Assembly: GCA_903813345.2 (NCBI GenBank)
Contig: CAIIXF020000010.1
Coordinates: 35,949,425-36,013,424 of the forward strand
Reading direction: 5' to 3'
Length of the DNA: 64,000 nucleotides
Source: Owenia fusiformis
Lineage: Eukaryota; Annelida; Polychaeta; Sabellida; Oweniidae
In this document: positions 45,732 to 55,100 of the stretch, in pieces
Numbering within the stretch: the first letter of the stretch is position 1
How the letters are laid out: every line of letters starts with the position of its first letter
Translations under genes and position numbers: made by a program
Notes under the pieces: generated by a model
What the model was told of the DNA's origin: nothing
What the model saw: the letters and a program-made list of their open reading frames with translations, nothing else
Databases searched by the model: none

Positions 45732-46844
45732 CAGTGGCGTAGCGTCGTTTACGCAAAGTACGCAAATGCGTCCACTGGAACAATCCAATGTTTATCTGAA
45801 TATTTGGAAATTCTAAATTTCTCAAGTTTAATAAGCAGGGGCGGATCTGGGAATCAACAATGGGGGGGGGCCCAAATTTCAAAAAAATTTGGGTCCCTAA
45901 AACCCCAAAGTGGGCCCAATATTTGAAATTTTGAGGCCCATTTTCTTCCAAATTTGGCCTGAAATTAAAAAATAAGGCCTTAAAAGGCCCAGTAATGACC
46001 AAAAAGGCCCACTTTTTGGGGCCTCAAGGCCTTTTTTGGCTTTTTTCTGGGCCCATCCGAGGGGGGGGGCCCGGGCCCCAGGCCCGGGTATTTCAAAAAG
46101 TCAAGAAACTTACCTTACAATGTTTGAAGTTTCACTATAAATATCCCTAAAAGAAGTCTCAATCTCAACCTGGACAACAACAAAATTTTTTTAGGCCCCT
46201 AAAACCAAAATGTGGGCCCAAATTTTGAAATTTTGAGGCCCATTTTCTTCAAAATTTGGCCTAAAATGAAAAAATAAGGCCTTAGAAGGCCCATTTATGA
46301 CCAAAAAGGCCCACTTTTTGGGGCCACAAGGCCTTTTTTTGCTCAAAAATTTTTTTGGGCCCAATTTTTTTTTTCTAGGCCCACCCGAGGGGGGGGGCCC
46401 GGGCCCCTGGGCCCCCCCCCCCCATATCCGCCAGTGTGTTCAACCTTATCATTTCGTATCTTTGAACAGGGTTCAACCTTAGAAATTAGGTGTTTATTTT
46501 AGTCCCGACATGTCATTAATGATTCTTTCAAATTATACTCTCATAATTTCGTGAATACTCTTATGTAATACATCATCAATTATTCCATCATGCTTGTACG
46601 TTTTTCGCTTGTTTGATAACGTAAATTGCACTTCCTGGATCCTAAATAAATTAGCTAGATTTCTCCATTCATTCTTAACGATACATTAAATATTTTTGCT
46701 TGAATTTCTACAAGACTTATAATGAGTACTTATGAGTAAATTTCAAGTGGAAATGAATGCGTATCGGGTAACCACCACCCCCCCCCCCCCATCCCAATTT
46801 TGGAATTTTGCGTCCCCTAGTAAAATTGCCACGCTACGCCACTG
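45732..46844. mobile_element. TIR element with CAGTGGCGTAGCG ends and TAGAT duplication
   Basis: Starts CAGTGGCGTAGCGTCGTTTA and ends GCCACGCTACGCCACTG. TAGAT stands directly outside both ends (45,727-45,731 and 46,845-46,849), a 5-bp target duplication. About 1.1 kb, no transposase seen. It contains family M sequence at 45,836-46,436. Confidence 0.75.
45836..46436. mobile_element. MITE family M, two partial copies nested in the 45,732-46,844 element
   Basis: Left block starts CAGGGGCGGATCTGGGAATC and runs to CCGAGGGGGGGGGCCCGGGC near 46,088. A second block (46,190-46,436) repeats GGGCCCAAATTTTGAAATTT, AAGGCCCACTTTTTGGGGCC and ends ATATCCGCCAGTG. No matching flanks were found, so it is either one element with an internal duplication or two overlapping copies. 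Confidence 0.6.
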
Positions 46845-47360
46845 TAGATCATAACGTTTTCAAGGGGTGGTCCTTGCATACTCTTTTTTTCACTTACTCA
46901 ATGATATTTTCTTCAGATTTAGTGATTTTATCTAAGCGCATGTGACACGTCAAGATAAATTATTTGTTACCATAGAAACAGTATACGGGATGATTACTCA
47001 AAAATAATAAATAACTCTTATTTAGTCAATTGAATTACCAAAAGATCTTTTCAAAGAAGTCCAACAGATTTTGCCATACGAAACACCTATTCAATAGCGA
47101 TTTATTTATAAACTTTAAGAAAAATAAATGTTGCAGAAGCGTTTTCCCACAGAAGGTGCCTTTCCCCCTCCATCATGATCCATTGTGTCCAATTTTCGGC
47201 CGTGGTTATCATTATCACCTCTCAATTATAGTTTTTTATCAATGTATCGAAAAATCAGGTTGATAGCAATGATGCTAAAATTCTTGGTGTGTCGACACAC
47301 ATATTGGCTTAATTTAATAATAAAGGAACGTTCAAAATATATGGATCGCCCTTGCATGTA

Positions 47361-48697
47361 CAGTAAAACCTGTCTAATCCGAACACCCACGGGACCAGCC
47401 AAAAGCGTTCAAATTGGCAGGTGTTCAAATTCCGAGGATTTTGTTGGTCGGGGGGGGGGGGATTTTCATTGTTCAGTCCAATATATTGAACACTAAGTCA
47501 GAAAACAATAAATGTTGTTGATGAGTTAATTCTACAATAGTCATATAGCCTATATGCTATGTTTTATTTATATTTTAAACAATATCATCGTTTTAGTAAA
47601 AATAACTCTTATATTTTGGCAAAAACTTTGTAATACACTGTAAAAGTATATGCTAGTCTCATATGAAATCTTATGCTTATCAAATGACTTATCCCATATT
47701 ATGGTAATATAGCACTGCTTTACTTTTGCTTGAAAAAGTCCTTCATTGTTGTTTGTTTCTTGGCACTTTTAGCATTAGCAATATTTGAGTAGATATCCTC
47801 TTCAAATAAAAAGAATTTTTCATGAGTGTTCATTCGAGATGATGTATAATCCTTCAAAATATCAAGGGCATTCAGGATGTATGTATGCCTTTTAGGAGAC
47901 ATTTACAAAGTTGCATTTTTTCTCTTTCTTGTGATATAATCTTGTCTGCAAATGTCGTCTGTGTTGTCCTTGTGATTATAAAACATTTGCTGATTGAATC
48001 TTAGCTATCATAACAGACCCATGGGATATAAAACAGTTAAGACCTGTTCATAATCCAAATCGAAAACATCCAGTTAATTTACAATAAGGATAAACCAATT
48101 ATCTCCCAGATTCTCACCTTTCTCTTAATCCAAATCAAAAACATTCAGTTCTTTTCTAAATCTTGTCTGCAAATGTCGTCTATGTTGTCCTTGTGATTAT
48201 AAAACATTTGCTGATTGAATCTTAGCTATCATAACAGACCCATGGGATATAAAACAGTTAAGACCTGTTCATAATCCAAATCAAAAACATCCAGTTAATT
48301 TACAATAAGGATAAACCAATTAACTCCTGTATTCACACCTTTCCAAAACATCCTGTTGTTTTCCACAAATTAGGGATGTCACTGAGACTAAATAAGTTAG
48401 TTAGGACAATATTGGTTCTTTGATTACATTGTATATGTAAAGATAAATAACAACTATAACATTGACTCAATATTTGGCTATAATTGAAATGTCCAGACAT
48501 TTGATTTCTGATAAAATGTTCAGATTAGACAGGTCACTTTTTCAAATCTGGTTGTTCACTGTTCAAATTAGGAGGTGTTCAGATTTCAAGTTTTTTTTAA
48601 ATGGGAGTCAATGGGAGGAAAAAATGGGACCGAAAAAAAGTGTTCAAATTGGAAGGTGTTCGGATTAGCCAGGTGTTCAGATATACAGGTTTTACTG
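47361..48697 (-). mobile_element. Pogo/Tigger-family element, deletion derivative
   Basis: Starts CAGTAAAACCTGTCTAATCC and ends ATACAGGTTTTACTG, with TA on both sides (47,359-47,360; 48,698-48,699). Inside are a transposase C-terminus at 47,720-47,902 and a ~170-bp direct duplication (47,941-48,114 and 48,163-48,335, starting TCTGCAAATGTCGTCTGTGT). The catalytic DDE region is missing, so the 1.34-kb copy cannot move alone. Confidence 0.85.
47720..47902 (-). pseudogene. Pogo-type transposase C-terminal fragment with PIP box
   Basis: Sixty residues starting MSPKRHTYILNALDILKDYT and ending SAKKQTTMKDFFKQK. Helical A(L)xxLKDY and the basic tail resemble the C-terminus of pogo/Tigger transposases. 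QTTMKDFF fits the PCNA-interaction consensus Q-x-x-h-x-x-a-a, and pogo transposase is known to bind PCNA through such a motif. No DNA-binding or DDE domain is present. Confidence 0.65.
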
Positions 48698-48969
48698 TAC
48701 GTTGATTTAGTGGTGATTTTGTAAAACTCTGATTTAAAACTATAATTCTGAGAAATATATTTTTAGCAGGATACTCGTAAGATAAGTATCATAAATATAT
48801 CTAATTGCTTATCGAGATGTCAACTCTGATTTATATTTCTTAGAAATATATTTATAGTAAAGGTGAGGTTACCTTTGTTAACGAGGTCACATTTTTTATT
48901 TCAGCAATTTGAGTGATTTGAATAGATTTTTTCTTATAAAATTTTCCATTCGCACATATCTAGGCAAGG

Positions 48970-49025
48970 TGTGGTTCAATGCGCGTCGGTTTATTAGTTT
49001 TCGGTCCAATGCGCGTCGGTATAAT
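48970..49025. repeat. Isolated end of the 37-bp-array element family
   Basis: CAATGCGCGTCGGTTTATTA, then GTTTTCGGTCCAATGCGCGT and CGGTATAA: two diverged copies of the terminal motif of the 40,626-45,183 element, without an array. Confidence 0.65.
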
Positions 49026-49744
49026 GGGATGATTACAGCCAATCAGAGCACAGTATTTCATATACTTGCATTGCATTATACTTGTCTAATGCATCCGATT
49101 ACTAGATACTACTATACCCCCATACTGTATCCTGTATTCCTTTAAAAGAAGTACAGGCTACAGGGAAGTTGCAAATGGAGGACGTTTGTTTATTTCCATA
49201 GTTCTGAATGTATACTAGATTTTACACATATTCTAAGTGTTCTACTATACATTGTATAGATTCATCGAGCAGTTTGCATCGTATTATTACCAGAAAAGCC
49301 CAATGGACAAAGATAGAGAATACCCGCTCCATTTGCAACTTAACCGTACCCTGTATCATTTTTAAATGTGGTCACGTGGTAGGGTAGTGTGATATAGTAT
49401 CCCTAGATTACATCAATTTCATAATTTCAAGCGGTCAATTTGTCTGTTCAACCAAAAGGAGAGGGATGCACATAAAAACGGAGGAATTGCAAATCAAAAT
49501 AGAATTTATCATTTTGAAATAAACTTTGATTCAATCCAATTAATTGTTCGCTTTCTAAAAGTACAATATCCATGCACATGGATATAATGGGCACACTAAC
49601 GGACAGGGTGGTCAGATTCGATAGAAAGTCCATGGTTGAGCAAACCAAAAAAAAAACTATATATCAAGTTACATTATCCTACCACACATAAATGCCCTTT
49701 TGGTGTCTGTGTGAGATAATTGCAACTCAAATGAAATGAAAAGT

Positions 49745-49990
49745 CAAAATATATAAAACCCACCCCTCCCTCCCTCTGCTTGCTATGCCCCCATAACTGG
49801 ATTTCGATCGACATATTCTGATAAGCTGAGATTATCTCTTATTTAGAGTGAAGCTCTCTTTTAAAAGAACAAATAGTCACTTACTCACTGCTGTAACTAT
49901 ATTGATCAATCAGAGTATAGTTTCTTATATTCCAATACATTCTTGGATGGATCATCACCTTCTCTTTTTAGAAAAATCTTAATCAAGACA
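49745..49990. repeat. Dispersed repeat Y, copy 2
   Basis: Direct-orientation partner of 39,690-39,985 (CTCTCTTTTAAAAGAACAAA, TTCCAATACATTCTTGGATG). About 80% alike by eye, with small indels. Confidence 0.65.
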
Positions 49991-50144
49991 TATACTTATT
50001 AATAGATTTTATTGTATATTTCTATTCAATCATTATTATATCCCTATTTTAGAATGCATCAATATATACATTTGTACAATTAAATTATAAATTTATTATA
50101 TATACAAGAAATGAATCATCCACATTTTGCCAAAAATCATAAGA

Positions 50145-50490
50145 TGGCCATGTTTTAAATTGTAAAATTGAGTGGAAAAGAGAGGATTAAGCAAGAAATA
50201 AAGTTAACTGACATGTAGTTAACACTCTAAATTGTATAGAAGTGCAAGAAAATCAGACACTTCATTCAAATTTTTGAGAGAAATGGAGTGAAATAAGCAA
50301 GGAATAAAGTAAACTGACATGTAGTTAACACTCTAAATTGTATAGAAATGCAAGAAAATCAGACATTTCATTCAAATTTTTGAGAGAAATGGAGTGAAAT
50401 AAGCAAGGAATAAAGTAAACTGACATGTAGTTAACACTCTGAATTGTATAGAAATGCAAGAACAGAGGACACTTATTCAAATTTTAGGCA
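50145..50490. repeat. Dispersed repeat W, three tandem units of ~122 bp
   Basis: The block AGCAAGGAATAAAGTAAACT, GACATGTAGTTAACACTCTA, AATTGTATAGAAATGCAAGA, TCAAATTTTTGAGAGAAATG appears at 50,190, 50,295 and 50,402 with few differences. This is the clearest W array in the window and shows the family can amplify in tandem. Confidence 0.8.
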
Positions 50491-50964
50491 AATGTTGCAT
50501 AAAAATGCAAGAAAATCAATATTTGTTTTAAAATCAAGAATGAAGTGTAAAATAACAACATGAGGCCATTCAGTTGACCTTTGGATTTATTTTGGAATGA
50601 AATGCATGTAACTTCAAGTATACTCATGTCAATAAAGGACATTAATACGCAAGTATTCATCTCAGAAGTTGTAACACAAGTGTATGCAAAACAAACTCCT
50701 TGATTTTTGTTTACTTCGATATGTAAATATGTGACATGTAAATGCATGTTGTAATGATACCATTTTAGCAAATAGTGTTAAATATGGTTACATTTTTTTA
50801 AATGTATTAAACTATCTAATTGTATGCAATGTTACTCTCTAATATATAAAAGATACAAATAAAATATACATACATACATTCAAAAAGTGTAAAAAATACG
50901 GATCATTGATATTGATACTCAAAGCTAAATACCATAGGTACTCATAAAAATGTTGGCTATAATA

Positions 50965-51472
50965 CAGGGTGGTCAAAAAACTAGAAACCCTACATTTCCT
51001 CATATCTTTGTCATTTTAAGGAACTAATCCTTGATATTTTAAACATTTGTACTTCATTCAATTTCCTACCACCCTATAATATTTCATGACCACCAGACTG
51101 ATAGTCACAATTTTACAGTACTTGCAAACCTGGACAGTTGTAAATGGGCTGAATGCATTCCTCAGCAGGTATGGCCTGAATGATACGGATGATCTCACTT
51201 CTGAGGTCTGCAATTGTCCTGAGGTCATTTTCATACACTCCAGGGAGATTTTAGATGATGTGTGAAGATTTGCTCACAGCGCAATAGTGGCCATGACGCA
51301 TGTTCTTTAAAGTACTGTAACATTGTGACTATCAATCTGATGGTCACGAAATATAGGAGGCTGGTAAGCAATTGAATGATTTACAAATGTGTAAAATATT
51401 AGGGAGTTATTATCAAAAATGACAAAGATATAAAGAAAATGTTGTAAGGGTTTCCTTTTTTTGACCACCCTG
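50965..51472 (-). mobile_element. Mariner-like element with ~165-bp TIRs
   Basis: Starts CAGGGTGGTCAAAAAACTAG and ends GACCACCCTG, TA on both sides. The inverted similarity extends to about 51,130 and 51,308 (GACTGATAGTCACAATTTTA against CATTGTGACTATCAATCTGA). Minus-strand coding remains read GVYENDLRTIADLRSEIIRI, then IQAIPAEECIQPIYNCPGLQ VL-stop: the C-terminal end of an IS630/mariner transposase. Most of the gene is deleted. Confidence 0.82.
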
Positions 51473-51869
51473 TATATCTCCACTTCCACAATGTCATGAT
51501 GATAATTCAAACTTTAGGTACACTGTACATGTTCTTTTGACAATTCGCTGCAAAAGTTATCACCTCCATTTTACAACACAGTAGATAAATTAAATGGAAC
51601 TCAGATTTTAATATTTTTTAATTTTTCACCATCCTTCAAAACTCCTTTCATGCAATTTCTGTCAGTAGCCAATTTTCTTGCTATTCCTGCATTTAGAGTG
51701 TCAATACAATCATGATTTAAACTGTTGAAGGGAAGAACATTTGGGGCTTGACTCCCATCAAAGTTCACACACTTCATCTCCAAAGCCAATATATTTAATA
51801 GATTCCATCTCTTTTCCAAATAGTACACCATCCTTTGTATGAAAGAATTAATTATGTCAACCTCATTTT

Positions 51870-52085
51870 ATCTCATTCTCTCAAAAGCTTACATTTCTAT
51901 ACAATTTAGAGTGTTGACTACACTTCTGTTAATTTTATTCCATGCTGATTCCTCTCAATTCTCTCTAAAATTTGAATGAAGTGTTTGATTTTCTTACATT
52001 TCTATATAATTTAGAGTGTTGACTGCACTTCTGTTTATTCTATTCCATGCTGATTCCACTCTTTTCCATTTCATTTCATGAATTA
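51870..52085. repeat. Dispersed repeat W, inverted, two units
   Basis: TTACATTTCTATACAATTTA, GAGTGTTGACTACACTTCTG, TCCATGCTGATTCCTCTCAA, then a second unit from 51,962. Ends 25 bp from the PEX19 stop codon, so part of it may lie in the PEX19 3' UTR. Confidence 0.7.
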
Positions 52086-52109
52086 AAACATGATTTAATT
52101 TCAAGTGGA

Positions 52110-52187
52110 TCACATTATATTGCACTGCTCTGGGTTCATTCCGGGTAATTGTGGATTGCCTTCTGCGTCAAATTGTAGACCAGGTGC
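52110..52187 (-). CDS. PEX19: PEX19 exon 7: C-terminus with CaaX box
   Basis: Encodes APGLQFDAEGNPQLPGMNPE then QCNIM-stop. PEX19 proteins end QCLIM or close, so farnesylation at Cys329 is expected from the family. Confidence 0.93.
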   Translation of the reverse strand, partial: APGLQFDAEGNPQLPGMNPEQCNIM

Positions 52188-55100
52188 CTGAAATCAGAAA
52201 CACAATACTACACCAATACTATACCAAAGGGGCAAGATGTCACTAATCAGGCCCGTAGCCAGGGGGGGGGGTTCGGGGTTAAATACTAACTCAGGCCCGT
52301 AGGCCCGTAGCCTGGTCAAACAATCTTTCAAAATCGTGCGGTTTTTCATGATTCTGAACATTTGTCATATTATTTTGGGCCATATTTGTCAAAGTGAACC
52401 ATCTCTGTTATTTTTCTGAAATGTGAACTCCCTTGGCAAAAGCTGGCTACGGGATTTTGAGGGGCCTATTAGAAAGGGTGTTTATATATAGGCCTTAATG
52501 TATCTTTATTTATTTATTCTCAAAGTGGATTTTCCTTCCAGAGAGAGCTAGACAAAGAAAAATTCTTACCATTTCACCTACTATATCTTTTGGGGGTTGT
52601 CCAAACTCCTGCATCTGAAAAGATGAAAAATTGGTTATTTGAATAATGAGAATGAGAACAGGCAAAGATGTTGCAACTAATGCTTTGCTTTGAAAACTTT
52701 TAAGACCATATGGCTGTATGCATATATTTAAAGAATAAACTTGAACTTATACAATTATATATTTTGTTCTGTCATTATAATACTTGTATGTTGTATACCT
52801 TTCACAAGTGATATTTCTGGAGGCCTGATGCCCCGAGAGTATGGAAAATATCATTCTTCAAAAAAGTCCCACTTATCTCACTGGCGGATCTGGGGGGGGG
52901 GGGGCCCATTGGGTGGGCACAGAAAAAAAAATTGGGCCCAAAAAAAGATTTTGGGCCAAAAAGGCTTTAAAGCCCCAAAAATTGGGCCTTTTTGGTCATA
53001 CTTGGGCCTTTTTAATTTCGGGCCAAATTTTAAAGAAAATGGGCCTCAAATTTCAAAATTATGGCCCACTTTTGGGTTTTAGGGGCCCAAAATTTTTTTT
53101 CGTGCATGAGCGGATGTTTTTTAGCTGACTTCGAATTCAGGCCCCCCCCCTCTGTCGGTTCCGAGATCCGCCCCTGTATCTACCAATGAACAGTACGTCT
53201 TAAAGCATCACTGGGAAATATTAAAGAACATTTTATGTCATGTGATGCATGTTCAACCAATCACTGAACAAGAATCACAGTGAGAAAATGTAAGTAAATA
53301 TACATGCAAAGTATATCAATTATTGATAAAGTTAGAGCATATAGTGCATTACTTCTGGGACAACCCTCGTATTTGTAAATATTATCACTCACTTTCTGCA
53401 TTAAATCTAGAATTTTTTCAAATCGTTCTTTTTGTACATCTTCAGAGTCTGTTTGTTGTTCAGATTCAAATTCTGTGCAAATGTTCGTCATCATCTGTTG
53501 CTGTGCTTCGTATCTGTCTTTATCTTCTTTAGAGAGGCTTTCTCTATTATCACTAAGCCAGGCAGGGTACTGAAGAAAAGAATACAAGCATATTTGAAGT
53601 TTATTATTATTAAAGGCCCACTTTGCGTATTTTCAATGTTTTTCGGCAAAATAAAGACCTACATTTGAATTTCATAGTATTTCCAATGTATTGATAAGAA
53701 CCTTATTTTTCATTTGACACCAATAACAGCTCAAACTGACCATATCAAAGCTTACAATAAATTATCAAAAAATAATTTTGACCTGCCAAGCTTTACATAT
53801 CAAGATTTTATCAATATCATTGAAAGATGACAAAGATTGTATTACAAAATACATTCATTTTTGTAAACCAAGAGCAATTTAAAACATGAACTTTATTTAA
53901 CATGTGCATGCATTACTAATGATCTCTGAACTTCAAATGCTTTTTTCTTTGTGAGTTTTTTCTTAGTTAAATATTAAAGCAAATAAAACTTTGTGTCATA
54001 TTTGAGCGAGTGTATGAGTAACATCTTTCAATGATTATTTTTTTCTTTTTTCTTCTAAATTAAGTAAAGTTGGCCTTTAATGTAAGATTGATTTAGACTT
54101 CTAAAAGATGCACAGATTTTAATCTCAATAGAATGAAATATTTATATAACTTCACCAGTTTTGACAAATTGCAATTTTTGATGCATCAAGCTATTCAATA
54201 CACAACTTACTTTTTCAGATATTTCTTTCAGAGATGGATACAGAATTTCTTTTGATAATAATGATTTCATCATCCCTTGCATCATGGGTAAAAATTCTAA
54301 ATCTCCGCCTTCGCCAGCTTCGCCCATTCCCGGCATGGCTCCCATCCCTGGCATGCCCCCCATTCCTTGCATGCCCCCCATTCCTAAGCTCCCTAGAGAT
54401 CGTATGAGATCTTCCTCTGACAGCTCTCCTTGTAGATTTTGGGCATTCTCTGCTAGACTCCCAAGTGTTTGTTGCAGGGTATCTACAAACTCCTTTTGAC
54501 CATCTTCAGAAGCATCTGAAATTAGAATGAAATCAGATGGGAAAAAAGTCATGAAAAGGCAGAAATTAGCAAGAAATAATATAGGCATGTAGACATTCTA
54601 AATCATATTGACATTTATGTTGTTTTCGGAAAATTCAAAAGCAGTTACAGCTATGTTTCTTTCCAAAATATACAAGGCATTAACATGCAAAATGTCACCA
54701 CCTGCCATTTGTTACAGGACCCATACTCCAAAACCAACAGCCAAACACCATCCACAAAAAAGTAGAAGACTAATAATATGTCATCAATTGTGATGGTGAC
54801 ATAAAATTATGAGGAATATGTTCTTGATGCATGAACCATATTCTAAACAATCTTTTGGAAATACCATTCCCATATAACCCATCAGAATTTTCAGGTTAAA
54901 ACAATTGGAAATTTTACCTTAAAAATGCATGAAGGTGTATTAACTCTTCATTTTGCATTCAATACATGGAATACTAATATGTTTGGAGTCAAAAATTGTC
55001 ACATGTTTTCATAAACAATTGCATTCCAAAATAGTGGATTTTTCCAGTGTAATAGTTGTACCACTCTTCTAGGGCAAACACTAACTTAAAAATGGTTAAT

